From: Sepioteuthis lessoniana
Lineage: Eukaryota; Mollusca; Cephalopoda; Myopsida; Loliginidae
Assembly: GCA_963585895.1 (NCBI GenBank)
Contig: OY757904.1
Coordinates: forward strand, 22,749,037-22,813,036
Direction of reading: 5' to 3'
DNA length: 64,000 bases
The position numbers were made by a program, and so were the translations under genes. Below, in pieces: positions 21,622 to 32,640 of this stretch (position 1 is the stretch's first letter; every line of letters begins with the position of its first letter). Below the pieces are notes generated by a model, which did no database searches, was not told the DNA's origin, and saw only the letters and a program-made list of their open reading frames with translations.

Positions 21622-22552
21622 ATAGATGTAAGTTCGCTACCCGGATGTAGACATAGACTACTTCGACATTGTAACAGGTGTGCTGCAAGGAGACACATTA
21701 GCCCCATATCTCTTTATCATCCGTCTAGACAACGTGCCTAGTACTTCTATTGATAAAATGAAAGACAACTGTTTCAAGCTGACAAAGGAAAGAAGAAGAA
21801 GATACCCCGCACAAACAATTACTGACACGGACTACGCCGTTGACATAGCGCTTCTGGCAAATACACCTGTCGAAGCCGAAACCATGCTACATAGTCAGGA
21901 ACGAGCAGCTGGCATAGGCCTCCATGTCAACGCAGACAAAACGGAATACATATGCTTTAATCAAAGAGGTGAAATCTCCACACTAATTGGTAGTTCTCTG
22001 AAACTAGTGGATAAGTTCACCTACCTCGGAAACAGTGTCTCATCAACCGAGACAGACATCAACACGTCACTAGCAAAGGCATGGGCGGCTATTGATAGAC
22101 TATCGGTCATATGGAATTCAAAGCTGACTGATTAAATAAAACACAGTTTTTTTCCAAGCAGCGGTCGTGTCGATACTGCTATATGGATACACTACATAGA
22201 CGTTAACTAAACGTATGGAGAAAAAGCTTGATGGCAATTGAACAGGAATGCTGCGAGCAATATTGAACAGGTCCTGGAGGAAGAACACCGCAAAGCAGCA
22301 GCTGTATGGTCCCCTACCACCCATCACAAAAACTATCCAAATAAGACGAACCAGACATGCGGGACTCAGCTGGAGAAGTAAGGTCAAACTCATAAGCGAC
22401 ATACTCTTGTGGACCCCTTCACATAGACGAACAAAGTCAGGACAACCAGCTAGAACCTATATACAACAGCTCAGTGCCGATACAGGATGTCGACTTAAAA
22501 ACCTACTGGGGGCGATGGACGATAGAGACAGGTGACGGGAGAGGGTCAGGGA

Positions 22553-22583
<31 letters not shown>
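21622..22583 (+). pseudogene. RTE-type LINE, reverse transcriptase C-terminal half and 3' end
   Basis: Truncated between RT motifs A and B. It opens with DYFDIVTGVLQGDTLAPYLF (motif B), then ITDTDYAVDIALLA, where the catalytic YADD of motif C is changed to YAVD. It continues with the post-RT region (ADKTEYICFNQRGEIST, FTYLGNSVSSTE, AKAWAAIDRLSVIWNSKLTD) to a TAA at 22133, then a shifted C-terminal part and a run of GAT triplets (22552-22583). A short 3' region made of simple triplets is typical of the RTE clade. It is inactive by truncation and the motif C mutation. Confidence 0.9.
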
Positions 22584-22589
22584 TAAATA

Positions 22590-23443
22590 TATTAATGTAT
22601 ATTTATATAAAATAAGAGTTTTTTTATTTCGAAAATAATTCCGTATTTGGGTAAACCATCGTTAAAATAAAACATTTCTCTCTTCGACTGAAATATAACG
22701 GAAACATGCGTTTGAAATTCAGTATCTCAGATAAAAAACCAATTGCAACAAATTTATATTCGGCTCACCGCTGAGATTCAATTCGGCACAGGAAAAAGGG
22801 GATAAAAAAGCACTTAGATATTTTCAATTTATCTTTTTTTTCCATAAAATTGTCGTGACTTCCCTGGTTTATTTGATGCTGATTTCTCCACCCTTATTTA
22901 TGTGATGGAATCATATACTCAAGTGACAAACATGTTAGCATTTTCGTAAGTCTGTTTTACTTTAAAGTTATTTTCAGAAAAATAAATAGATATGATCTAA
23001 TTCCTGGAAAGAGTGAGGCAACAAAGCCATCTTGTGTGTTATATTGTTATATCATTCCATTATTTATTACCAAGTAAACAAATATAATTTGATTTACCTC
23101 ACTAACTGGTACCTGAAATGGGCTGTTTGTCAAAACAGATGCAAATGAAGGAATTTTTTAAAACATTTAAATTAATATAATTTCAATTAATTCATACAAT
23201 AAAATAAAGAATAAACTAATTTATAATAGATTAATTGTTTAAGACCGTTAAGCTTATTCGAAAAGTGCATTATCGGCGGGAGTTAGAATATACTTTCAGT
23301 ATTCCTCTAAAAAAGTATCTTTGTTAAAATACTAAACTCTTTCTAGTTATGAGTACCTCCTCATTTCTATTACTCTCAGGTATACTCTGAAGTAAAGTAA
23401 TAGTATTTGTTTGGGTCCCGTCTATGGGTCAAATACAGGGTGT
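22590..23443. other. AT-rich stretch without a recognisable feature
   Basis: No open frame or repeat of note. Confidence 0.5.
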
Positions 23444-23444
23444 C

Positions 23445-24315
23445 TCAGAATAGATTCAACCTATTAATATGATAATGGTTTATTATTGAGACAAGAAACT
23501 CCATGTAAATTGGTGTGAGTTTATGCTTGATCTGGATTCTGTAAGGATGAAATTAATCCTATTTACCAACTCCTCCGCTCGGGCAGGATATGACACAAGG
23601 TCAATTTTTAAGCAGAGTTTAACAGGTTTGAATTCAGAGTTTTCCTTCTCCTAGACTTGTTGCCTCACCAAGACTAAAGAACCCAGTCTGCCCTACTATT
23701 TACCCATAGCTGGAGGGAGAATAATTGGATTCATACCTTTCCCAAGGGTATTAGTGCTATGTGAAATGCAATCAGCCTGGTCCAGGACTTGAACTCGTGT
23801 CGCCGTGTCCATTTCCTACGACGATAACCATTACACCAAAGGCACCTCCTAAGGGTAAATTTGATCATCCTTCTTTGCAACGATACAGGTGAAAGTCCAA
23901 GTTCCTTGGAACATTTTCGGAGGGACTTTTTCGGACTCCTTCCAACAGAATCTCTCACCCCATCCACATTGTTAGGACATCTTGTCAACATCCTGCCAGA
24001 TCTGGGATTAACTGCCTTCTTGTAAACGTTTTTTATGGACCCTGTTGCAGGAAATTTGTGTACCCAACGATAAAATTGTCTTTTCTGGGGATTATTGTTC
24101 AGTTCAACTTTCTGCAGAATTTTCTTGCACACTTTTGAATGATTTTGTCTCCAAATAAGTAGTGACGCAAAATACTTTGTCCTCTCTTGTCCAAGGCATT
24201 GTGATCGAGGATTAATAGTTGTTATAATATATTATTTTCAAATCTGAAACAAAACGAACACGACATTATTATAAATTGAGTTATTAACATTCACATGGGT
24301 CCCATGTATATTGAC
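23445..24315 (-). pseudogene. Tc1/mariner-superfamily (IS630-like) relic interrupted by S1
   Basis: The termini are partly inverted: left 'acagggtgtctcagaataga', right complement 'acagtgtgtcaatatacatg', next to TA. The minus-strand frame (24132 downward) reads LNNNPQKRQFYRWVHKF, ATGSIKNVYKKA, CPNNVDGVRDSVGRSPKKSL and LGLSPVSLQRRM. This follows the N-terminal helix-turn-helix pattern of DUF4817-type transposon proteins (xxxFRATGSxxx...ENVxxVRxSVxRSPxxS). The frame then runs into an S1 SINE. No catalytic domain remains. Confidence 0.72.
23557..23850 (-). mobile_element. S1 SINE inside the Tc1-like relic
   Basis: Full S1 from 'aggtgcctttggtgtaatgg' (minus strand) to 'gagcggaggagttggtaaat'. Flanking duplication is not clear-cut. 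The terminal 290 bp extend a transposase frame by read-through only. Confidence 0.88.
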
Positions 24316-25290
24316 ACACTGTATATCTGTTTGTAAATTATTTGTATTAGATTGGAATACTTGATATAATCTAACAGTGTGCAGAAATAAGATACTGCAC
24401 ACAAAATGTAAATTCACCTAAAAATATACGCTATTCTTTAAGCTAGACTTAAAATAAACCCCAAAGGTTTACCATGCCGTTAAAATCAATCAATCATATC
24501 AGTAGAAATAAATTGGGGTTTTATTTTATTTTGGAGTGTCCCTCGTCTACTAAGGATGTATCTCAGAAATTTATTGCGAGATTCACAATAACTGCAAGTA
24601 TTTTGATAAAGGCTTCTTTTATAAAATATCTTGTAACTGGAAAATTTATTGTTGGGACATATTATTGTTCTTTTTTTATTTTGTACGATGATTACTTTTT
24701 AAAAGCAAGCTTCACTTGATTATATTATACCATGAATAATAAGTTGAAGATGAAAGTCGAGGGAAAAACCTACCTTCCTTTATTGGGTAGATATCCAATA
24801 TTTTCTCTTAATTGAGTGAAAGATGGCGAGATATTTTATCCTCTTGTGTGTTCATAGAGATATAGATAAAAAGAAAATAAAAAAGAAGAGGAAATTCACT
24901 GATGAATAATATTAGATTCAAGTTGAATTTTCTTTTTGGAGATTCACGATAACAGTCTGCCTTCCGATATTCTATTACGATTTATGGACCTCGTCTGAGC
25001 AAAAAATGACCACATATATCTGATATGAGAAATTTGAGGAAAACGACACCATGTTGAGTTTTTAAAAAAGTATTAACTGGAATACATACATTTACATACG
25101 TATAGGAAGGTTTTCACACATACTAAAATTTGTAGAAAAAAATTATATATATATATATATATATATAGCTTTTGAGAGAGTTAATTTAGAAGTCAGACAA
25201 ATACATTTCAGAAAATGAAGGTTTATTACTCCTCCTTACTTATTTGTGTCTTTCCATAATTTATAAAATTATTTTAAGATGATCGTATGT
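24316..25290. other. AT-rich stretch without a recognisable gene
   Basis: An 81-codon frame (24474-24719) begins in tail-like sequence ('ccccaaaggtttaccatgcc') and shows no domain. A TA run lies at 25142-25168. Confidence 0.45.
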
Positions 25291-25291
25291 A

Positions 25292-25565
25292 TATATTTAC
25301 CAACCACACCGCACGAAAAGGATGTGAAGCAAGGCCGATTTATTAGCGGAGTTTAAATAGGTTGAAATCAGTGTTTTTCTTCTCCGAGACCAGTTGCCAC
25401 ACTAAGGTTAAAGAGCTCACTACTATTCTATTTACCCATAGCTGGAGGGAAAATAGATTCATACCTTACCCAAGGGTATTAGCGCTTTGTAAAATGCAAA
25501 CAGCCTCGTCCAAGATTTGAACTCGAGTAGAAAAGGTAATTTCTTACAACACCACGAACGACTTT
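25292..25565 (-). mobile_element. S1 SINE, old divergent copy
   Basis: The order of blocks is conserved ('accaaccacaccgcacg', 'agcggagtttaaataggttg', 'cccaagggtattagcgc', 'gatttgaactcgag') but many substitutions separate it from the other copies. Confidence 0.75.
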
Positions 25566-26026
25566 TGTATGTATATCAAAGTAAATTAATTATATTCTTT
25601 TTGTAGATAAATTAATTCGAGACAAGAACGTCACGGTAATTGATACAAATATATTGAAATATTGTTTTTATTTTATGCAAAATTCAGTGTTCTCCTGCGA
25701 TGATGACCATTCTTTTACGAGCACCTCCCTTAACGAGTATCATAGTCACAGTCTGGTTTATTTTCAAACCTTTTGGCACGATGGCTTGTCTTTTTGCTCA
25801 AGATCGAATCATCGGAAGAGTTGGCAAGTCAAGAATACAGGAAAACCTATGAACGAGAATACTATAAAATTGCTCGAGTAAACGGATTAAATACGACAGA
25901 AAGAAAGAAATAAAACATGTGATAGAAGAAATTAAAAATAGCAGAACTTGGAAGGAAACTTTAAATGGAAGACAGAGAAAATAGCAGAGAAGTAAGACTA
26001 AGTTATCGAAAGTTATTATGTAAAGA

Positions 26027-26035
26027 ATGTGTGTA

Positions 26036-26083
<48 letters not shown>

Positions 26084-26085
26084 GT
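26027..26085. repeat. TG microsatellite with a short GA run
   Basis: Simple repeat. The overlapping open frames are not genes. Confidence 0.93.
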
Positions 26086-26094
26086 GTTTTTTTT

Positions 26095-26860
26095 TGTATC
26101 ATTGTTTAATGGCTTATAAACCTTCGCGGTTTTTTTTAATGCCAAAGTCATCCATGTTCAAGTGTAATGTAATGGCCGAGGGATTTCGTTTTATGCCTTT
26201 GGCTTTAGTTAGGCTGAGAACCTTTCGGCTCAGTGCATGGGTTACTTAGGTGCAAAATTAACACAGGTGTTTACGCGCACGCACGGGGAGCGGACGTGTC
26301 ACTCAGAGATATCACAATAGCCCAGATGGGAAACGGGGGCTACAGAGTGCGGGTGACATCACGCCCCGGAAGCGCACGGAGGATTTTGGGGATTTTGAAA
26401 AAGTCAGTTAGAGAATTGAGACCTGCCTCGGGAGATGTCGGTTGACTTTCGCTTGCTCGCCGAAGCCAGGCCAGTGTCCTTTGTGGCGGGTGCCACACGA
26501 GATGGTGGGGGGGGAATGAAAAAGCAAGAATAGAAAGAATGTGTATCTCTCTCCTTATGTCGAAGCACCTTTAAACTCAAAGGTAATAAAAAAGTTTCGT
26601 ACCTGAACTAAGAAGTCGTAAGTGTTTTTCGTGTTTCGAGATTCCTATGTTCTATGTTCTATCTTTATGGAACACAAGAACAGAAGTGGTTTTATTTCAT
26701 ACATACCTTGGCGTGGGGATAAGAAGGTTCATACCTTTCCCAGACGTATTAGTGCAAAAACAAACGCAATAGTACGAATAAAGTGCAGACTCATTTACTA
26801 TGTTATGGCAATCTAGGACTTTAGCCACAACACCAAGCTGACACCACCAGAGAGAGAAAG
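26095..26860 (-). mobile_element. S2 SINE split by the LTR-like insert
   Basis: The tail side (26100-26158: 'tttaatggcttataaacctt', 'taatgccaaagtcatcc') and the body/head side (26665-26850: 'ataagaaggttcataccttt', 'ttagtgcaaaaacaaacgca') together make one S2 in reverse. The 0.5 kb between them is foreign. Confidence 0.78.
26160..26660 (+). mobile_element. LTR-like ~0.5 kb insert, copy 2
   Basis: Paralogue of 12095-12556 with about the same length and block order: 'tgtaatgtaatggccgaggg', 'gctgagaacctttcg', 'ggagcggacgtgtcactcag', 'ggattttggggatttt', 'ggtaataaaaaagtttcg', 'tttttcgtgtttcgag'. It contains an AATAAA signal near its 3' end, as LTRs do. It lies inside an S2 SINE. Confidence 0.68.
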
Positions 26861-26943
26861 AGAGAGAGAAAATGTGTGTGTGTGTGTGTGTAAGAGTGAG
26901 AGAGAGAGAGAGAGACAAAAGAAGAGAGAGAGAGAGAGAGTGA
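26848..26943. repeat. GA/TG compound microsatellite
   Basis: Alternating GA, TG and GA runs. Confidence 0.93.
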
Positions 26944-26984
26944 GATTTTATATTGTTTATCTATGTATAACCCGAGATTTTTTC

Positions 26985-27185
26985 ACACACTAAGTCTCCG
27001 TTTTCAATAGCTACTACACCAAGATGTAGGGAAGTGTACTACTCTTTCCCTCGATTGCTCATCTTACCCTTGATCCGTACGTTATAATGCTGAGTATAAA
27101 GCAAGAAAGCACAAAGTAGCATTTTTTGAGTCTTTCGTATGACTAAACCTGGGAATTAACCCCGGCTTCCCGGAACTTTGTTGAA
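26985..27185 (-). mobile_element. S3 SINE, partial
   Basis: The minus strand carries the S3 body ('gggtaagatgagcaatcgag', 'cactcagcat'-type block 'tactcagcattataacgtac') and box B-like 'ggggttaattccca'. The hairpin tail is absent and the head is incomplete. Confidence 0.7.
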
Positions 27186-27534
27186 GACGCTATCGATTAT
27201 ATCGATGGGCCAGTATATATATATACATATTGTGACGAGGAAATATGACACCCTTATACATTCGCTGAGTTATGGAAGAGGGAGCTGCCGTCAGCGGACG
27301 ATAAGAGTAAGCAAGAATTACAGAAGAGTGGAAGTGGGAGAGACCGTCTCTCATCCACCCTCTCTATTATTACAAGGTGATATGGGTATGGTAGAACCTT
27401 ACTGTCTATTAGCCATGTATGTGTCAGCAGGGAAGTAAACCTTCGATCATGATTGGTACCGAGGAAGAAATCACCCCCCAAAAAGCCAACACGTAGTGAG
27501 TTTCAAACTACGGAAACTAGTTAGTCCTATTCAC

Positions 27535-27808
27535 CAACCCATCCATTGGGACAGTATATGACACAAGGTCAACTTTTTTAGCGGAGTTTAACAGGTTTGA
27601 ATTCAGAGTTTTCCTTCTCCTAGACTAGTTGCCTCACCAAGGTTGAAGAAACCAGTCTGTCCTATTATTTACCCATAGCTGGAGGGAGAGTAATTGGATT
27701 CATATCTTTCCCAAGGGTATTAGTGCTATGTGAAATGCAATCAGTGTCGTCCAGGATCTGAACTCGTGTCGCCGTGTCCATTTCCTACGACGATAACCAT
27801 TACACCAC
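27535..27808 (-). mobile_element. S1 SINE, nearly full length
   Basis: The 5' end is shortened by a few bases ('ccgtggtgtaatggttatcg'). The direct repeats 'ggaaactagttag' (27522-27534) and 'ggaaattagttag' (27809-27821) bracket it (one mismatch). Confidence 0.9.
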
Positions 27809-27821
27809 GGAAATTAGTTAG

Positions 27822-27940
27822 TTGTTATTTATTCATCGTAGGGCAAAGACGCATAATGAGTTGACGTTTATTCATCACAGGGTGAAGACACATAATGAGT
27901 TGCCATATCTTCGTCGGAAAGTGAGGACACGTAGTTTGGG
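27822..27940. repeat. Short tandem repeat, unit about 38-41 bp, 2.5-3 copies
   Basis: Unit core 'tttattcatcgtagggcaaa' then 'gacgcataatgagttg', repeated with changes at 27866 and 27903. In translation it gives a repeated QLIMRLCPTMNK-like segment, which is not evidence of a gene. Confidence 0.7.
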
Positions 27941-28599
27941 ATATGAAAGAAACCCAAATTCTAAAATAATGCCGCGCAGAGAGCCTTGAAAGAAAAGAAA
28001 GAGCATCTCCTTTGAATGAACCAATACTCCGACTTATGGCGAGCCTCGGTAAACGAATACCCAAAGAAACGACTTGTCCACGAGGAAAGAGACAATTATT
28101 AATCTTCGTCTTATCTGAAATAAGACGTGTATCTTTCTACCAACGTGTTAAGGACACCCAATAACGAGAGAAAAAAAAGAGAAGAGAATAAAATCCACTG
28201 AATCTCAAGTAAGTGAACATACAATTTATGTATATTCAAATTTACCTTGCTGTATTCATGCTGACGTGAATGAAAGACAAATTACGTGAGGAAGGAATGG
28301 CTCTGATAAAATAGAGGAGAATGAAAAGGGAATATTTCCCCAATGATAAACTTGAGATTTAGAGCACGAGCTCTACTATTAAATCCCGAAGCCTGAAGGA
28401 AAGTGGAACGTATCTATCACTGACGAACTACATTCTCTCCTTCCGCCATTAACAGATATTTTATGACTGGGTCGTCCGGGGATAAAGATATTTTACGGAG
28501 GCTTACTCCAGGATGCAGATATTTTAGTGGAGGCTCCTCCAAGATACATAAAGACATTCTCGCTCCTGACTTTTACCTGAATTGTTTTTTCTTGGTTTC
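27941..28599. other. Stretch without a recognisable gene
   Basis: Contains a small perfect hairpin at about 28107-28127 ('cgtcttat' and 'ataagacg' around 'ctgaa') and a loosely repeated 'agatattttatgactgg'-type block (28450-28560). The base composition is less AT-biased than the surroundings. Confidence 0.4.
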
Positions 28600-28923
28600 T
28601 TTCTTTTATTCAATAAAAGAATATTGTAATTAATCTTGTTAACCCAAACACAGCAGTTCAAAGTCCTTTTTTGTTGTGGAAGAACTGTATTTGTCGAAAA
28701 CTTTGTATTTGAGGGGGAAAGCTAACCAGTTAGCTGTGTTGACTTTTAATAATTCACCTCTAACTCACCTAGTGGCTTTAAAATGTGGTTCCGTTAGGGA
28801 GTTGGTGATATCTGTAACACTAGCGTTCGGCAGACCACAGCCAACGTCTGTGCCCTGCGTTAACTGTTGGACTTGGCGGGAACGAACAGCACCCGGCTAG
28901 CCCGCTGGGCTCGTGGCTGCGTT

Positions 28924-28924
<1 letters not shown>
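28600..28924 (-). mobile_element. Possible LTR-like block
   Basis: The minus strand starts with TG ('tgtaacgcagccacgagccc'), is GC-richer than its neighbours, and reaches a 'ttattgaataaaag' near its far end (AATAAA). A TA tract abuts its start. There is no second copy in the window and no target duplication, so this is weak. Confidence 0.3.

Positions 28925-28990
<66 letters not shown>
28925..28990. repeat. TA microsatellite
   Basis: Pure TA run of about 66 bp. Confidence 0.97.
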
Positions 28991-28994
<4 letters not shown>

Positions 28995-29226
28995 AAATAT
29001 TACCGGTTTCCACTCGTGTAATGCATATGCCGAATGCAATTATGTAAACAAAAGAAAAATGATACATATATTTTAAAATCGCTTCGTTTACGCTGGGTTT
29101 TCTGATGAATATGCAGTAAGATATCCGATCGACGTAAAGTTGGCCAGGTTTCGATCTCTGCTTGAAGCATATCGCGTGTCTAGCCACACTAATAAGTTGT
29201 GATACAGCAAAACCGTCAGTGGATCC

Positions 29227-29244
29227 CACACACACACACACACA

Positions 29245-29288
<44 letters not shown>

Positions 29289-29435
29289 AAAGAAAAAAAA
29301 TGTGATATGTGCTTGATGGTATTATGACAGAGCAGGTATTAAACCTACAATGTTTGAAACATGAAATTTTAAAATCAGTTTCTTCAAGCTTCATGTGTGC
29401 GGCACACAATCATCAGACGAAAATATCTTATATAT

Positions 29436-29492
<57 letters not shown>

Positions 29493-29500
29493 ATTATTAA
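29227..29500 (-). mobile_element. Penelope-type terminal fragment between CA/TA tracts
   Basis: CA/TA runs (29227-29288) and a TA run (about 29425-29500) flank 29290-29425. On the minus strand this contains 'ctgatga', a GTGTG/CACAC hairpin and 'gaag', followed by 'gaagaaactgattttaaaat'. This CTGANGA-hairpin-GAA arrangement recurs at other sites in the window, one of them next to the GIY-YIG fragment at 55.7 kb. The assignment to Penelope-like elements is inference from that association. Confidence 0.45.
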
Positions 29501-29526
29501 TAATAATAAATTATATATAAATATGG

Positions 29527-29584
29527 GTTAAACCAGCTCTCTCCTAAAAGTCGCTCAAGACTTTTTGGAGAGAGCTGGTTAAAC
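29527..29584. repeat. Long hairpin, 22 bp arms
   Basis: Left arm 29531-29552 and right arm 29559-29580 are complementary at 21 of 22 positions, with a 6 nt loop 'gctcaa'. Further partial pairing occurs outside. The right arm ends in 'ctggtt', which is the start of the first minisatellite unit. Confidence 0.92.
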
Positions 29585-29826
29585 ACCTATAATTTTGAAA
29601 TTATAATCTTCTGGTTAAACACCTATAATTTTGAAATTATAATCTTCTGGTTAAACACCTATAATTTTGAAATTATAATCTTCTGGTTAAACACCTATAA
29701 TTTTGAAATTATAATCTTCTGGTTAAACACCTATAATTTTGAAATTATAATCTTCTGGTTAAACACCTATAATTTTGAAATTATAATCTTCTGGTTAAAC
29801 ACCTATAATTTTGAAATTATACGCTT
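29575..29826. repeat. 36 bp minisatellite, seven units
   Basis: Units start at 29575, 29611, 29647, 29683, 29719, 29755 and 29791. They are essentially identical apart from the end of the last one. Each holds a perfect 7 bp inverted repeat ('ataattt' TG 'aaattat'). Near-identity indicates recent expansion or homogenisation. Confidence 0.97.
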
Positions 29827-30179
29827 CTGGTTACTCGGAGCTTCACTTGTCATTATAATCAACAGAAGAAATATATTTTCCAACTTATAATCACAGTGAA
29901 ATGTGTAACTACAAGTAACGGAAAGAGGATCTCAGGATTATGATTTCATAGTTATATATAACTATGTTATATACGAACTGGTGATATAAATATATCCTTT
30001 ATAACTTGTTATATAAAACTTATATACATTTGTTATATATAACTATTTTATACGTAACTTATTAAATACAAATATGTTATATATAACTTGTTATATAAAA
30101 CTATGTTATATATATCTTTGTTATATATAAATTGTTAAATAAAACTGTTATATATAACTTCTTATATATAACTATGTTA

Positions 30180-30425
30180 CAGGCTCATATGCCAAGTGGG
30201 TAGATTGTTCGCCAATGGTCCTAGAGACCGGGGTTCAATCTCAGGTTGAGTCATACCAAAGACTTAAAAAATGGTTCTTGATACTTTTTTGCTTAACACT
30301 TAGCATTATAAGGTACGTATCGAGGGTAAAATAGAGCAATCCAGAGGAAAGAGTAGAACCCTCTCCCAAACCTCGCTTTTGGAAAACTAGCCTTTGAGTC
30401 GCCCTCGACTACGGTTGTCACATTT
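30180..30425 (+). mobile_element. S3 SINE in AT array
   Basis: Head 'aggctcatatgccaagtggg', box B 'gggttcaatctc', S3 body 'cgagggtaaaatagagcaat'. It ends after 'gccctcgactacggttgtca', without the hairpin tail. Confidence 0.85.
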
Positions 30426-30484
30426 ACTTACTATATATAACTGTTATAGATATCTATGTTACATATAACTTCTTATATGTAAGT

Positions 30485-30822
30485 CTGCGAACAATATTGA
30501 ACAAGTCCTGGCGGCAACACCCCACAAGGCACTAACTATACGGCCACCTGCTTCCCATCACGAAAACTCTCCAAGTTAGACGAACCAGACATGCAGGACA
30601 CTGCTGGAGAAGCAGGGACGAGCTCATAAGTGATGTACTCCTATGGACCCCCACATATGGCAGGGCAAAAGCAGGACGACCAGCTCGAACATACATTCAG
30701 CAGCTATGTGAAGATACGAGATGTAGCCCTGAAGACCTGCCAGAGTCGATGAACAATAGGGAGAAGTGGCGAGAGAGGGTCTGGGATATCCGTGCTAACG
30801 GCACGTCATGATGATGATGATA
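30485..30822 (+). pseudogene. RTE LINE 3' end in AT array
   Basis: Starts at 'gcgaacaatattgaacaagt' (the AILNKSW region), passes 'gaccagctcgaacatacatt', and ends with GAT triplets at about 30810-30822. 5'-truncated, noncoding in practice. Confidence 0.82.
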
Positions 30823-30905
30823 GATATCTATATTATATATAACTTGTAATACATATCTATGTTATATATTATTTGTTATATATGACTATGTTTCATATAT
30901 AAGTT

Positions 30906-31490
30906 GATGATTATCAATATAGCACTTTTTGATCGTAGAATTCATGAGAGCAGTGTCTATTTTTTTGTTTTTGTGCATTTGCGTTATTGTGATACGATCT
31001 ACATTATCTTAGAATTAATTTGCCGTCGTTTACGCTGCTGTCTTCCCACTTTACTTTCACTCAACTGCTTTGAAGTGCTTCAATAACATTCTATTTTAAT
31101 TAAACTCTATTGTTTAACACCTTTATTTTCTTTTGACAAAATTCTTGTCATTTTTCTTTTTTCTAGGATTTCAACTCTTATTTAATTGCGTTCTGAAAAT
31201 TGTAAGTAAAATTCCATCCGTGTTTATTGTGCTCAGCCGTGTTTTCTCTCTCGTTTTTTTTTTTTAAGTTTTTAAAATTCAGGTTTGACGCTCTTCATTG
31301 ATTAAGATTTACATATTTATTTCTGCTTAGGTTGGCAATTGTAGCTACTCTTGAAATGTTTTCTTTAAAGAGCAAGCTTCTTCGTGGTGCACTAAGTGCA
31401 TCTAATAGAAAAAAAAAAAACGATAATCGAATTAATTCATATAACAACAACATGTGCCTTGAACGCAAAAAAACTTCAATGTGTATATAT
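30906..31490. other. AT-rich stretch without a recognisable feature
   Basis: Short open frames (30904-31086 plus; 31295-31528 minus) have no recognisable content. Confidence 0.45.
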
Positions 31491-31494
31491 CTAT

Positions 31495-31627
31495 CTAACA
31501 CCTTCGTCACGGACAGGATGTGACACAAGGTCAGTTTTCGAGCAGAGGAATTTAGTGTTTTCCATTTGCTAACTTATTTGCCTAAGCAAGCAAAAAGAAC
31601 CAAAGTTGTCCATCTTCAAAAGCGAAG
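31495..31627 (-). mobile_element. S1 SINE 3' part, divergent
   Basis: Blocks 'acggacaggatgtgacacaa', 'ggtcagttttcgagcagagg' and 'ttgcctaagcaagc' correspond to the S1 3' half. The copy is cut off at its 5' side next to mariner M2. Confidence 0.6.
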
Positions 31628-31639
31628 CTCATGGTTATA

Positions 31640-32362
31640 CGAGGATCCTTAAATAAGTTTCCAGACTTTTTTCGTATGGGCTCCTTTATTGAGAGTACAC
31701 ACTTGAAACTCTAGTCCCCTTCGAAGTCATCTCCTCCGGCTGCAATGCACTTGTTATACCGTTCCAACAGCTACTGGAAGATCACATGGAAGTCCTATTG
31801 TGTGTATTGTCCTGGTGGAAATGTCACTGACACGATTTGAAGAGTGCTGGCATCTACCGAATGAATTTCTTCCCGAACTCACTTAAAACCTCAACATACT
31901 AACCCTAACCCTAACCCTAACACTTTGGTCCATCAACTCTGCTGTATTGACTTCCTTACTCCCCCCACACCTTTCATCATCCCTCATAGACTCCCTGGCT
32001 TCCTTAAATCTTTTATGCCACTCACAAACTGATGCTCGATTCATGCAAGAGGGTCCAAAAGCAGTCTGAAGCATTCCATACGTTTCTGTGGCATCATTTT
32101 TTCCAACTTTAAAAAATAATTTTATTGCATATCGTTCTTCCTCACGTCCAGATTGCATTTTTGAAATTCACCAGCTGTGACAATCAGGCTTTAGTATGGT
32201 GTATTCCAATTTCTGCTGTAGCTTTTTATTTGAAGCTGAAATCATAAAAATTGGTCGGTCTTCTCATTAGATGTATAGCAATAACATAGCGAAATTTCAA
32301 GAGTCTACGACAATTTTAAATACCTGTACAAAAAAGTCTGGAAACTTATTGAAGGTCCCACG
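31640..32362 (-). mobile_element. Mariner-derived element M2 (723 bp, internally deleted)
   Basis: The ends form inverted repeats ('cgaggatccttaaataagtt' and complement 'cgtgggaccttcaataagtt') flanked by TA. The minus-strand frame from 32158 reads EERYAIKLFFKVGKNDATET, GPSCMNRASVCEWHKRFKEA, RSKEVNTAEL-like and then VRVRVRVSMLRF from telomere-like hexamers (31900-31922, three to four units). Only short pieces of the C-terminal domain follow. N-terminal DNA-binding region retained; catalytic core lost. Confidence 0.92.
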
Positions 32363-32394
32363 TAATTGGATATTCAAAAATAGAAATGCCACAT

Positions 32395-32640
32395 TTCGTA
32401 TCTCGGCATAGTCATTATCCTTAGCGTAATGGAAAAACTTGGACATTCGATATATGTGTTTTTAAATTCCAGTCGCACTGTTCTATTCACCTTTGGACGA
32501 TTACTCTTGGGAAAGGCATGAACTCCTTTATCTCCCCACCAGCTCTGGGTTATATAATAACACTACCATTTTTCTAAAGGAAGGCTTTGGCATTAAATAA
32601 TCAATGAAGTTTGATATGCCAAATCCAAACTAACTTTATG
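32395..32640 (+). mobile_element. S2 SINE, old divergent copy
   Basis: Degenerate head ('gcgtaatggaaaaacttgga'), shared middle ('ttactcttgggaaaggcatg') and hairpin tail ('ggcattaaataatcaatgaa', 'gtttgatatgcc'). Confidence 0.75.

Larger units (their letters stand above)
29940..30905. repeat. TTATATATAACTATG-type AT array with two insertions
   Basis: Degenerate ~20-25 bp units ('gttatatataactatg', 'gttatatataacttgt') fill 29940-30177, 30428-30482 and 30825-30905. The gaps are an S3 SINE and an RTE 3' fragment, so the array predates both. Confidence 0.85.

Noticed and set aside
28867-29076. Tyr/Ile repeat frames over TA tracts (also at 5.7, 35.9, 48.4, 55.4 and 57.7 kb)
   Set aside because: TA tracts translate as alternating Tyr-Ile. 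No gene evidence.
29575-29826. CRISPR-like appearance of regular 36 bp spacing
   Set aside because: The whole 36 bp unit is repeated with no distinct spacers, and the context is eukaryotic. It is a minisatellite.
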